Source: Aedes albopictus
Lineage: Eukaryota > Arthropoda > Insecta > Diptera > Culicidae
Assembly: GCF_035046485.1 (NCBI RefSeq)
Contig: NC_085138.1
Coordinates: 7,563,409-7,627,408 of the forward strand
Length of the DNA stretch: 64,000 nucleotides
Direction: 5' to 3'
Positions 1-11,244 of the stretch are shown in pieces. Numbering within the stretch: the first letter of the stretch is position 1; the number at the start of each line of letters is the position of its first letter. Made by a program: the position numbers and the translations under genes. The notes under the pieces were generated by a model. The model saw nothing but the letters and a program-made list of their open reading frames with translations, made no database searches and had not been told where the DNA came from.

Positions 1-560
1 TAGCCCAAAATGTCAAATTTTCTCGATTTGTTTACAATCGGATTTGAGGTCGGACTTTCTGCATAGCATTCGAGTGACGGGACGGCTGGTTCTGGTCATT
101 CTGGTGCCTCCCTGAGAGTGCCTCCTGGTTCTGGTATTCCGCCTGGCGGATTGCGTTTCGACTGCCGGATTTTTTTGTGAGAGAGTCATTTGGCCTAGGA
201 TTTGGTCGATGGATCTATCTTGGCGGTAGTGGAGTGGTGCAATCGTTGCCGTTCGCTTTGGAATCATGATAGGTAGTTGGAGTGGATGTTGGGATACGTT
301 TGGTGTTCGGTTTGAGGGAAGATTCTTCGAGAGTACTGTTGTACTCTTCCTGGTGGCTCTGGACCATTTAACTCGTATACCACTTCCGGTGATTTTGAGC
401 AAGCCTTTGATTTTTTCATCAGCGCCTTCGAAGATAGGTTTTTGGGTAAGTCGGGTTGAAACAATCGGCCTTGAGCCTGATCGAAGGTTTCATGTAGAAG
501 AGCAAGATGTATCACTTAGGGAATGGATACTTGAATGGATACCATGACTTCTTAAACAAT
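1..560. other. no supported gene; open frames of unknown origin
   Basis: Overlapping open frames exist on the minus strand (13-402 and 264-515) and one on the plus strand (266-547). None has a recognisable domain. The arginine- and serine-rich minus-strand frames could be decayed retroelement sequence, but no diagnostic motif supports that. Confidence 0.2.
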
Positions 561-734
561 TCTTCTTTGTGGCTCTACATTTCTACTGAAACTTGGCCTA
601 CCCCTCTTTAACAGTAACAGTGTTCTTTGAGCGCTTCCACAGTTTTTAAATAGCTTTCTGTGCCCATCATTGCAAGAACTCGTACATATATTGTGGAGCT
701 AGGCAATGACACTATATCTAGGGAAGACGAGAAA

Positions 735-804
735 AGTTCCCGATCAGAACGGGAGTCGAACTTGCTGGATCGGTGATCAGAAGCCTTATCCACATGACTA
801 ACTG
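735..804 (-). repeat. tRNA-like sequence (Pol III A/B-box remnant)
   Basis: On the minus strand a tRNA-like layout is visible: an A-box-like GTCATGTGGATAAGGC stretch followed about 35 bases later by a B-box-like AGTTCGACTCCCG. No acceptor stem pairs cleanly, so this is a tRNA-derived repeat or pseudogene rather than a functional tRNA. Three similar units occur in the window, all on the minus strand. Confidence 0.45.
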
Positions 805-878
805 GAAACTTCATGACTTTTTCAATAGAAATCTAAATATGTACTCTATTTCCTTCTATGATTCTTAAGATGAGAGTA

Positions 879-997
879 CACAGGGTCAAATATTGGACCA
901 AGCACAGATCAATGCTCAAATATCTGGTATGACTCGATCAAATTTTCATTAGTGCCAAACAGAACTAAACATTTCTTGTTAAACATTTGACCCTGTG
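879..997. mobile_element. MITE, 119 bp, TA target duplication
   Basis: Inverted ends CACAGGGTCAAA and TTTGACCCTGTG are each bordered by TA (877-878 and 998-999). The TA duplication and short terminal inverted repeats (TIRs) fit a Tc1/mariner-type non-autonomous element. There is no coding capacity. Confidence 0.7.
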
Positions 998-999
998 TA

Positions 1000-2120
1000 C
1001 TTGCACCTTTGGTTTATATGATTCAAGGCGATTGAAACTGCATTGGGTTTAAAGTTGGTTTGAAGCCTATTTTTAGACGAGCTTTTCTCAACACGTGTCT
1101 CATCTTGCGCCCCTTGTTTTTTTTACGGAAACTAACCAAAAAAAATTTTTTTTATCTAACAAAACCTGTTACTTTTTTTGTTATTTATCTAAACTTCACA
1201 CTTCTACTGTTTAGACACTGGCGAGTCAATTTTATAGAAAAAAAAATATAATAAAATTGACACACTTTCAGCGCTCTCATCGTTGCGTAATGGCAATTTC
1301 CGAGAACAATCCTCCGGCTGCTGGTTTGACTGTGAGCACCGAATCCTCCGAAAATGGGACTGTCTAAAGGTGTTCGTAACCGGTTTACTGGTAGCCACTG
1401 TCCCGAATAGTTCAGCAGTACTCGTCTGAGGCCTCTTCCGATTTGCCTGGTAATCCTTTGTTGGCAGTTTTCCACCCAGTTCTGAAATCTCAACATGAAA
1501 GTAAAGCAATGTTACGTGGCATGAACCGTCATTATTTGGCCTCTCTTACCAATATATCTAGACAGCTGTCAATGCAACATGACCACCGTTGTTCCATTAC
1601 CAGTACCGATCGGAACGATTGCTCCTAATATCGTTTTTTTGCTAGGTTTTTTGTGCCTCTAGACGTCTTCCACTTGGTGTCGTTTGGCCAGCCTGAAAAT
1701 AAGACAATCGACAAAAAATATGCTTTCTTTCTGTACCTTATTTCAATAAAAACTCACCTACATTCCCGAGATAGTTCATAGTTGTTGAACTATGGATTCG
1801 ACACACAATCTGAATTGATTTTTTTCTTTGGATTTTTTTGTTCAAACTTGTTTTGATTTAACAGCTGATGGGACGACGCAAGAGCTGTCAAAATAAATTG
1901 CGGCGTCGCGATTTTAATCAGTATTGGGCAATTTTTGTCATTTTATTCGATTTTTTCGGATATTTCGGATTTTTGCCATTTTGATGAGAGAGAAAGCAGA
2001 AAATCGACAAAAACCAGATCAAAACTTGGAAAATGGAGAAAATCCGATAAAATCGATTTCAAATCAAATGTAATGAAAACTGTTACGAATAATTAAATAA
2101 AATTAAGTCTTATCGCATGA
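1000..2120. other. intergenic, no gene recognised
   Basis: Short open frames are present (for example minus 1185-1496 and 1204-1509), but they lack recognisable domains and overlap each other in different frames. The stretch is AT-rich apart from a more complex block at 1260-1630 that may be retroelement debris. Confidence 0.3.
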
Positions 2121-2128
2121 CAATTGAG

Positions 2129-2471
2129 TTTTTAAATTAAGAAAAATGTATTGATTTTTTGATTTTATACAAAAGAGCACCTTTTTCTGAACCACCATGA
2201 TTTTTTTCAGATTTTTAGAACTTCATTTTGGTACCTAAAATCGCTTTCGAAGAGATTTTTCGAAATCACCTTTTGACAGCTGGCCAACTGCTTGACAGCT
2301 CCGCCCAGTACAAAATGCGACGAGGGGTGATTCGACAAATCGCTACCATACAAACTTCAAACTGATTTTTAAGTAGGTTCCCGGGCACCAAAATTCATGA
2401 AAAATTGGATTTCGGCTCAGTTTTGCATGCAGATTCTGAATATAGAATTATCTCAACACCGCTAAAGAAGC
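2129..2471 (+). mobile_element. repeat family A, copy 1 (8-bp TSD)
   Basis: A 343-bp non-coding element starts TTTTTAAATTAAG and ends CTAAAGAAGC. It is bordered by the perfect 8-bp direct repeat CAATTGAG at 2121-2128 and 2472-2479. Closely related copies lie at 4102-4698 and 60350-60604, and a decayed one at about 15690-15900. I see no clear TIRs. An 8-bp duplication is typical of hAT or P superfamily elements, so that assignment is inference. Confidence 0.7.
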
Positions 2472-2479
2472 CAATTGAG

Positions 2480-4092
2480 CCAAATAGATTAGTGTCGACC
2501 CCCTCGCTCAAATGCATGTTTTTGTTCTCTTTATCTTTGTCCGCTCCCACCGCTATCGCTTGTGCGGGAGCGTAGCGCAAGGAGGAAGCATGCGAAAACA
2601 AAGAGAAACATCGAACCACAAAAAATCAGCACAAAGAGAAACATTTTTGTGCATCATTTTTGAGGCTCCCGCAAAGTTGATCGACAATTTCATCGGCATT
2701 TTTCGCGGTATGATCGTTCCGTTCGCATGGCATGACACAATTGCATACATAAATACTTGTACGCTAGTTAATTATTGATTTTTGAGCATAAGCAAATTTA
2801 TGTTAACTCCCGGTGCACAAAGTGCTTCAATTTTGAGTAAACGCACTTTTTTATGCAAACAAATCCGCACATGTTTCGGTGTCACAAGTTGCAAGCAGGA
2901 AGGTGAAAGAAACCGAGAGAAGCCGCTCTAGCATTGGATACGGGAGCGTGGTGCAGATTTTTTGTTCTCTTGTTTTGCTCTGAGGAGGATTCCATCTCTG
3001 GACATGTACGTCATTGTTTACAAAATATGAGTGTCAAATTAAAAAAAAAAGTATCATTGACCGTCGAAAATCCCTCCCACAGTAAATTTCTAGCTACGCC
3101 ACTGTACTCAAACAACTCGGCTTTGTTTATTTAATTCATATTTTTTTCTATAAATTTTCATTGGGCCCCGAATGCTTCGGCAATTCTTAAAGGGGGTCGC
3201 CACCTCAAAAAGGTTGGGAACCCCTGGACTAATACGACCGCCGCAGGACTCTACACTGAGAGAATTTTCCATATTAGGTATATGTGTCAACCTACATAGA
3301 TTTTTGCAATTAGATTTCGAAAATAAACCGTATGTGTATAGATTATACTTACGGATGAACTTCTTGCTTATTTGGATTATATGTCAGGCACATATATTTC
3401 ATTTTTCCTCAAACATATGCAAGGTATTTTCCTGCTGAAAATTATTAATTGGAACTACAATATGTGCACAATAAAATGAATGGCACTAGAGATTTCAATA
3501 ATAAAAACACCATAAATTGAATGGTAGTTGACTTGAATTTGCTCCAGAAAATTTGGATTGTTTATGGTAAAGATACATAACAACCCCCATTTTCTATTGT
3601 AAAAGTGACATTTACAATACATGCTATGGTGGAAAACCATAGGGTCTGTTGTTACTCTATCGTTTTAAACAATTGAAATCATGGTAACTACCATTCATTT
3701 CAGCGTGTTGTAACAATACATTCTGTTGTATCTCTATGATCTTTTTTATCAGGGAAGGTACATAGTTTTTTACTATGTGGTTTTCACACATGATTCAAAT
3801 TGGTGATAACTTTTCATGATATATTTCAGCTTTATGATTTAGACGTTTCAGCAATTTTTAAAAAAATATGTGTCGGTGAACATATAAAAAAATATTACAA
3901 TTTTGTCAGTGTAATAAAAGATATACACGAACAAAACAAACTACCTAAAAATACGTTAAAAGAACGCAAAAATAAGTAAACCGCTTGAACTTTTTACCCA
4001 GCAATGGGTTGTTTCCTCGCTCTCCCCTTCGCAATGTTGTCAAAAACAAAGCGAGAAGCAGCTACCTAGCCGATAATGTCCGTGCGAGAAGC
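2480..4092. other. AT-rich intergenic DNA with repeat fragments
   Basis: No gene is supported. Positions 3217-3233 (GGTTGGGAACCCCTG) look like one end of a hAT element read from the other strand, but no partner end is visible. From 3280 to 3960 the sequence is AT-rich and low in complexity. A degraded outer repeat with CCAAATTGGG-type ends flanks the family A copy that follows. Confidence 0.3.
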
Positions 4093-4101
4093 CAAATTGG
4101 G

Positions 4102-4698
4102 TTTTTAAATTTTGAAAAATGTATTGATTTTTTGTTTTTATATAAAAGAGCACCTTTTTCTGAGCCACTATGATTTTTTTCAGATTTTTAGAACTTTATT
4201 TTGGTAGCTAAAACTTGGGGCAAGACACTGTGCTGGAGAGTACATTTTCCTTCACAGAGTTGCTCAGAATTCCTCCGGATTGCTCGCGTTTTTGCTTGGG
4301 TGTTGCCTGATTCGTCGCAAAATCAAAACAATATTGCCCGATTTCTCGCCTTTCTTGCAGTTTAGGGGTGCTTTTCAACAAATTTCGTCGATCATTGGTG
4401 AAAAGAGTTACTCAGAATTTCTCAGAGTTACACTCGTTTGCACAGTGTCTTGCCCCTAGAGCTAAAATCAATTGCAAAGAGATTTTTTGAAATCACCTTT
4501 TGACAGCTGGACAACTGTTTGACAGCTGCGCCCAGTACAAAATGCGACGAGGGGTGATTGGACAAATCGCTCCCATACAAACTTCAAATTGATTTTTGCA
4601 TCGGTTCCCGGGCACCAAAATACATGAAAATTTGGATTTCGGCTCAGTTTGGCATGCAGATTCAGAATATGGGATTATCTCAACACCGCTAAAGAAGC
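4102..4698 (+). mobile_element. repeat family A, copy 2, interrupted by a MITE
   Basis: Closely similar to copy 1 at 2129-2471 from TTTTTAAATT to AAAGAAGC, but split by a 246-bp MITE at 4214-4459. The flanks CAAATTGGG (4093-4101) and CAATTTGGG (4699-4707) resemble a duplication with one mismatch, so this insertion is older than copy 1 or the duplication has mutated. Confidence 0.65.
4214..4459 (+). mobile_element. MITE family B, copy 1 (hAT-like, 8-bp TSD)
   Basis: The TIRs are CTTGGGGCAAGACACTGTGC at the left and the inverse of CTAGGGGCAAGACACTGTGC at the right. The perfect 8-bp duplication AGCTAAAA flanks it (4206-4213 and 4460-4467). It sits inside repeat family A, and copy A1 at 2.1 kb shows the uninterrupted sequence. 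Length and TSD point to a non-autonomous hAT-type element. Confidence 0.85.
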
Positions 4699-4980
4699 CA
4701 ATTTGGGTTTTTGGCCGTTTACCCAAAAGTGGGTTTATTTCAACCCACTAGGGTACTTTCGAAAGTCTACGATAGGTAGAAAGAACTTTGCGATGGGTTG
4801 CAATTTTCTGCCGGGATCAAAAGGAAACTACTCACTCAGAGCTTTAACGCGGTTTAGCCAAATTTGGGTTCTCGCACAGAAGAGCCGATATGAGTGAAAA
4901 GAACCTATATTTGGGTTGATATCTGGTTCCGTGTATCTTATAAGCGTGACAATAATGGGGTTCATTCACAAATGTCATAA

Positions 4981-6992
4981 CTTGGGGCAAGACACTGTGC
5001 TGGAGAGTACATTTTCCTCCACAGAGTTGCTCAGAATTCCTCCGGATTGCTCCTGTTTTTGCTTGAGTGTTGCCTGATTCATCGCAAAATCAAAACAATA
5101 TTGCCCGATATCTAGCATTTCTTGCAGTTTTAGGGGTGTTTTTCAACAAATTTCGTCGATCATTGGTGAAAAGTGTTGCTCAGGATTGTAGCTCGCTAGC
5201 TCGGGGGTGGGAATCTGCAGGGTCGATGAATGACTTTTCTTTCCCATACATCCACTGACCTGAATGAGATCTAAATCGTTGCAGGAACAGTATGCAATGG
5301 AACTCTGACTCACATGAGGGGCAAGTGTCGGAGTAAGGGTGTCCAAACTAAACATTTAGGGGACAAACGCTAAGAAATAACCAATCACTCCAAAGGCGAG
5401 GCTTGAACGGTTCTCTATCGGAACCCGGAAACAACGAACAAAGAAAAGGGGTGAGAAAGTCTACAATTCAGGGCTGCTCTCTCTAAATAATGGGCTACCA
5501 CTGAAGCTATCTAATTACATGGGGTTTATTTACAAGGGTGACGTCACTTAAGGGTACTTATCTTTAGCATGCTTGGTACTTGAAGTTTGGATCCGGATCC
5601 TGGCGACGGTTGGTAGTGATGGTAGCGGGTTTGCTTGGTTCTTCCCGTTGGTTGCTGGACTAGGGTGGGCCAATTCTTGGTAGTTGGCCAGAAGGCGAGG
5701 CATCTCTATTGCCGACGGAGTATCGGGCAATCGGTTCTTGGTAGCGGTTTGGCTGATATGATGTCGACGGTACCGAACTAGGGTGGGGCAGTTCGTGACA
5801 CTTGACTTCCCACGTGCCGACGGATCGCCGAACGGTAGTTGGTTGGTGGTTGGGCTACTTCCATAGAAGCTTTGGGACACAATGGCGATTGGTTCACGGT
5901 GACGGAACATGGAAGATGGCGGATGTGCTTCAGCAAGGTGGGTGGATCACAATGGCGTTCTTCCGACGTGCGCTTCTCACAAGTTGTTCGAACCGGAGAC
6001 GATTATAACGGAAATCCGGAACAGCCACCTCATCCACTACCCAATCTTCGGAAATGTCAACCGTTGTTCATCTGTCACTGTTGGAACAATAATACAAAAG
6101 AAAAAGGTCCCTGGTGTGGACCTTATCACCAGAAATTAGCACCCGTGACGCACCATACCTAACCTCAAACACCCTCACTATTTAGCTTTATATTATTTAC
6201 CTTTTTCTTGATTTTAGCCAGTCATAGTGACTATTTTAACAGTTGTTGTGGATCGTTATTGTTATTTGTTCTATGAATTTTAACACACATTAATTTTTAT
6301 GTTTGTACTAACACTTATTAACACGACTAACCAATTGTTTGTTTTTGTTTCTGCATGGCAATTACTAACACTTATGTTGACAAACAACTCTGTACTTTGA
6401 TCCTAAATTTAAAGAAAAGACAGCACAAAATTATAGAAATTTTCACCACTAAGAGGTTTCTTTTTAACAATTATTCTAACCTCGAATTATTACACTATTC
6501 GCGCGCGCACTACAATTCCTTTCGAGGATCGGTATTAAAAAGAGAGCGTCTTCTGCCAACAAGGAGGCTTTTATAAAACTTCCCCTTCATAGAAATCAAT
6601 TCTTACTATTATTATTTTATTTTTATTTTTGACAGCTATGTTAATTTTATGTTCATGTTTCCACACCCTAATGTCCGCTGGTCACTAGCGTCATCTGTCA
6701 GTGAGAATTCAATAAGTATTAGTGGGTATATTTTACCCACGCTCAAACTGCACGACTTTTGTCTGGCATCAATGTCAGGAACACGGGAAAGTGAAACAGG
6801 CTCACTCACTGACAAATCATTAACCAGTGAGTGCCAACTGCCTCTGCATGTGTATTTTGTTTATTTTCAGGGTTGTAGTCGGGAGGGGAAAGGAAAAGGG
6901 ACTTGCGGTGGAGCCAGCAAGTGTAAACTGGGAACCGAACGGTTACAGGATTTCTCAGAGTTACTCTCGTTTGCACAGTGTCTTGCCCCTAG
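4981..6992 (+). mobile_element. MITE family B, copy 2, split by an LTR insertion
   Basis: The same termini as the 4.2-kb copy are bordered by the perfect 8-bp duplication TGTCATAA (4973-4980 and 6993-7000). Only the first ~206 bp and the last ~45 bp belong to the MITE. The middle (5187-6947) is a later LTR-type insertion. Confidence 0.85.
5187..6947. mobile_element. probable solo LTR, 1.76 kb, TG...CA ends, 4-bp TSD
   Basis: The insert begins TGTAGCTCGC, ends CGGTTACA and is flanked by the 4-bp direct repeat GGAT (5183-5186 and 6948-6951), interrupting a family B MITE. TG...CA ends with a 4-bp duplication are the signature of Ty3/gypsy or BEL/Pao LTR elements. No second copy of either end occurs inside, so it is probably a solo LTR and not a full element. 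Open frames inside (for example 5548-5910 minus) have no recognisable Gag or Pol motif. Confidence 0.65.
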
Positions 6993-7000
6993 TGTCATAA

Positions 7001-7270
7001 CGCCAAAATTGGCCTTTTTTGACACCCACCCACTCCTTCGTAACATTGTTTATATGGGAAGAAAAAAAAATTGATCGAGATGTAACACCATGAAGTACAC
7101 CCATCCACCCCCTCCAGCGTTATGACATTTGTGAACAAGCAGCCCATGTCTGTTTGCTCCGTTTGCTCTAACTTTTTGAGTTTTTCAGTTTCTCCGTGTA
7201 GGAATCGTTAAGCCCCCACTTGGCGACGACGCTGACGCCCATGCTTTCTATCTGTCATTTTCTGGACGCA
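7001..7270. other. short intergenic stretch, no gene recognised
   Basis: This continues the sequence interrupted by the family B MITE. A tract GTCATAACGCCAAAATTGG and a later inverse CGTTATGACATTTGTGAACA (about 7115-7135) suggest another small inverted-repeat element bracketing about 6990-7140. Boundaries are unclear. Confidence 0.3.
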
Positions 7271-8034
7271 CACGCAGAAGTCGGTCCACTCAATAATGAG
7301 CAAGATCTACTCAAATTTGTATTCATCCCATGGCACTCCTAAAGTGAGCAAGAGGGGCCTTACTCATTTTTGAGCAAGTGATTCAAAGCCAAAGCCGCAT
7401 GAGTAAGCTTCACACATTGAAGCGTTTCGTCACCATTCCGGAAGAATGAGTAACCGTTACACACAAATGCGTATGGTTCGCTTGCTCTGAAAATGTGTGA
7501 TAGCTACTCATTTTGATTAAATTGATTTTTTTCATAGTTGTTTGAATAAAATACAGTAATTTTACTTAATTGAAAGTTTAATACTTGTAGGAATTAACAC
7601 TTTAAACACATTTTGATTCCTTATACCATTATGTATTAAAATTAATAAAACTACTGTCGTCGCATAAGTCGTCATATTGGACCCGGTTCCACATCGGGAA
7701 TTGGTGACCGGATCCATCCGAGGGTTCCAGCGATGCAATTTTTCACCTAAATAAAATAAAAACTAAATTTAACAACTTAATTTACCTAATTTTTAATTGA
7801 TTACTTATGTTTGGGAATCATCCTTGTGATCATCGCGCAGACAAACAACTTTTTTTTTTTTTTTGTTTGAAACTTTGACAAACGCTCGCTTTTTGGAGCG
7901 TTTGTCAACAAAAGCCAGGAGCTCAAAAATGAGTAACAGTCCAACAGCTCACGGCGTGAGTATGACCTACACATAATTTTCACACATTCTCCCGGATTTG
8001 CAGCGATGCGCCAGAGTGAGTAACTGTTACTCAT
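7271..8034. repeat. TGAGTAAC-rich inverted repeats upstream of crn
   Basis: Several TGAGTAAC and GAGCAAG motifs occur in both orientations (7446, 7929, 8017), ending in the perfect palindrome TGAGTAACTGTTACTCA at 8017-8033. They lie about 140 bp upstream of the crn start codon. They may be the termini of a short foldback element, or part of the crn promoter region. The sequence alone does not decide which. Confidence 0.4.
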
Positions 8035-8172
8035 GTGATGTGCGGAACAGTTTAAGCGTGTGTTTTGTTTTGAAATCGTTTCGTCGTCGTCTCGTCGCTG
8101 GCGTGATTTCTTTTCGGAGCTTTCGGAGTGTTTTACGTATTAATTTTGGACTAAATTTCCATCGTTTTCACC

Positions 8173-10888
8173 ATGGAGAAACCCCAAAAAATGCCCAAAG
8201 TGGCCAAGGTAAGAGCAATGATCTTTAGTTTACTGAAATTTGATATAAAAGTATGCATTTTCTAGGTAAAAAACAAAGCCCCGGCGGAGGTGCAAATCAC
8301 CGCCGAACAGCTGCTGCGGGAAGCCAAAGAGCGAGATCTGGAGATCCTGCCGCCACCGCCGAAGCAGAAAATCTCCGATGCCGCTGAACTGGCAGACTAC
8401 CAGCAGCGGAAGCGCAAAACGTTTGAGGATAACCTGCGTAAAAATAGGATGGTGGTCAGCAATTGGATTAAGTACGCCCAGTGGGAGGAATCGCAGAAGG
8501 AGATCCAGCGGGCACGGTCGATCTGGGAGCGGGCGATCGACAACGAGCACCGGAACATCACGATATGGCTGAAGTATGCCGAGATGGAGATGAAGCATCG
8601 GCAGGTGAACCACGCGAGGAACTTGTGGGACCGGGCCGTGACGGTAATGCCCCGGACGAACCAGTTCTGGTACAAGTATACGTACATGGAGGAGATGCTG
8701 GAGAATGTGGCCGGAGCGCGGCAGGTTTTCGAACGGTGGATGGAGTGGCAACCGGAGGAACAGGCCTGGCAAACTTATATTAACTTTGAGCTGAGGTACA
8801 AGGAAATTGACCGGGCCCGGCAGATCTACGAGCGGTTCGTGATGGTCCATCCGGAAATTAAGAACTGGATCAAGTACGCCCGGTTCGAGGAGGCGCACGG
8901 GTTCATAAATGGGGCGCGGTCGGTGTACGAACGGGCGATTGAGTTCTTCGGAGATGACAACGCGGATGAGAGGTTGTTCATTGCTTTCGCGAAATTCGAA
9001 GAAGGTGAGTTTTTTGTACCTAAGTCTGACTCGCATTCGTTTGTGGAAAAAGTGGTCTTTGATGTTTTAATTGTTTTAATTTTTCAGGCCAGAAAGAGCA
9101 TGACCGAGTCCGGGTCATCTACAAGTACGCATTGGATCACCTTCCAAAAGAGAGGACGGCGGATCTGTACAAAGCGTATACGATTCACGAGAAGAAGTAC
9201 GGCGACCGATCCGGCATCGAGGATGTCATCGTTTCCAAGCGAAAGTTCCAGTACGAACAGGAAGTGGCCGAAAATCCGACAAACTACGATGCCTGGTTTG
9301 ACTATTTGCGATTGGTCGAGAACGAAATGAACCAAGAGCTGATTCGGGAAACTTACGAACGGGCCATTGCCAATGTCCCGCCGGCGAAGGATAAGAATCT
9401 GTGGCGGCGGTATATCTACCTGTGGATCAACTACGCTCTGTACGAGGAACTGGAGACGGAAGACCTGGAGAGGACTCGTCAGATCTACAAAACCTGCTTG
9501 GAGCTGATACCTCACAAGGTGTTCACATTTAGTAAAATCTGGCTGCTGTACGCCCAGTTCGAGATCCGTTGTAAAAATCTCCAGGTGGCCCGGAAAACCC
9601 TCGGCATGGCCATCGGTATGTGCCCTCGGGATAAGTTGTTCCGTGGGTACATCGATCTGGAAATTCAACTCAGAGAGTTCGATCGCTGTAGGATTCTGTA
9701 CGAAAAGTTCCTGGAATTCGGTCCGGAAAATTGCATCACCTGGATGAAGTTTGCCGAACTGGAATCCCTGCTCGGAGACATGGATCGTGCCCGGGCGATC
9801 TACGAGCTGGCCATTCAGCAGCCCCGTTTGGACATGCCGGAACTACTCTGGAAGAGCTACATCGACTTCGAAGTGCAACAAGGGGAGTTCGAACTGGCCC
9901 GACAGCTGTACGAGCGTCTCCTGGAGCGGACAACCCACGTCAAGGTGTGGATCTCGTTTGCCAAGTTTGAAATGGCCGCCGAAAACGAGGACAACATCCA
10001 TGTGCAACTTTCTCGACGGGTTTACGAGCGTGCCAACGACAGTCTAAAGAACGCAGTCGAGAAGGAATCCCGAGTGCTCATCCTGGAAGCGTGGCGGGAC
10101 TNNNNNNNNNNNNNNNNNNNNNNNNNNNNNNNNNNNNNNNNNNNNNNNNNNNNNNNNNNNNNNNNNNNNNNNNNNNNNNNNNNNNNNNNNNNNNNNNNNN
10201 NNNNNNNNNNNNNNNNNNNNNNNNNNNNNNNNNNNNNNNNNNNNNNNNNNNNNNNNNNNNNNNNNNNNNNNNNNNNNNNNNNNNNNNNNNNNNNNNNNNN
10301 NNNNNNNNNNNNNNNNNNNNNNNNNNNNNNNNNNNNNNNNNNNNNNNNNNNNNNNNNNNNNNNNNNNNNNNNNNNNNNNNNNNNNNNNNNNNNNNNNNNN
10401 NNNNNNNNNNNNNNNNNNNNNNNNNNNNNNNNNNNNNNNNNNNNNNNNNNNNNNNNNNNNNNNNNNNNNNNNNNNNNNNNNNNNNNNNNNNNNNNNNNNN
10501 NNNNNNNNNNNNNNNNNNNNNNNNNNNNNNNNNNNNNNNNNNNNNNNNNNNNNNNNNNNNNNNNNNNNNNNNNNNNNNNNNNNNNNNNNNNNNNNNNNNN
10601 NTTGAAAAGGAACACGGAGACGAGGACAGTCTGCGAAAGGTGATGGCAAAGATGCCCCGGAAGGTCAAGAAGCGGCAGAAGATCATCTCCGAGAGCGGCG
10701 TGGAGGAAGGCTGGGAGGAGGTGTTCGATTTCATCTTCCCCGAGGATGAGATGGCCAGGCCGAATCTAAAACTGCTCGCTGCGGCCAAGAGCTGGAAAAA
10801 GCAGAAAGAGGTGCCCGTTACGCCGGCTGAGACGATCGAAGGTGAAAGTGCTGCCGAACCGGAAGAGGAGGAACCCTCTGAAAGTTAG
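8173..10888 (+). CDS. crn: crooked neck, HAT-repeat pre-mRNA splicing factor (interrupted by gap)
   Basis: Orthologue of Drosophila Crooked neck, human CRNKL1 and yeast Clf1/Syf3, a nuclear scaffold of the Prp19-associated (NTC) spliceosome complex. Three exons are readable: 8173-8208, 8266-9004 and 9088 onward, with GT/AG introns 8209-8265 and 9005-9087. The ATG at 8173 follows TTCACC and opens a lysine-rich 12-residue first exon. Tandem half-a-TPR (HAT) repeats start near residue 79 ([18 protein letters not shown]) and continue to the gap; examples are [12 protein letters not shown] and [12 protein letters not shown]. About 596 residues precede the 500-N gap and about 94 follow, close to the roughly 700 residues usual for the family, so only a few residues are hidden. 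The reading frame differs across the gap, so the gap is not true-size or holds an intron. The C-terminus is acidic ([10 protein letters not shown]). Homology is certain; complete structure is not. Confidence 0.95.
10102..10601. other. assembly gap of 500 N inside crn
   Basis: Exactly 500 N, so probably a placeholder length. Coding sequence enters in one frame and leaves in another. Confidence 0.97.
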
Positions 10889-10910
10889 TCGTAATATTTA
10901 GATGTAAAAT

Positions 10911-10934
10911 AATAAAGTGTAAGTACTCAATAAA
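10911..10934 (+). terminator. crn: crn polyadenylation signals
   Basis: Two AATAAA hexamers (10911-10916 and 10929-10934) lie 23 and 41 bases after the crn stop codon. They fit a very short 3' UTR. Confidence 0.75.
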
Positions 10935-11244
10935 CCCATTTTTTTTCTAATCGAGAAGTTTTGTTTCATTCGAAACATTCAAATATTTGCTTTTAATATA
11001 ATTAAAGTTGTAGAATGAATTCATATCCGAAATTTTAAGATTCTTCTAATTTAGGACTTAAAAAATAATTTGAACAGGTCCATCTACCTATCGCTTTCTA
11101 ACATTATTTTCGAAAAATTTGGAATTTGGATCGGGGAAGTAAAATTCATGATCAGGCGAAGTTGTGTTTCCGCGACATTCGGTATTTTAATCATAAATAT
11201 TCATAATGTACAATTCATTTTCTTACAATTTCTCTACCCCGCTA

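Noticed and set aside
3217..3233. hAT-like terminus GGTTGGGAACCCCTG
   Set aside because: No partner end or duplication could be found, so it is only mentioned as a fragment.
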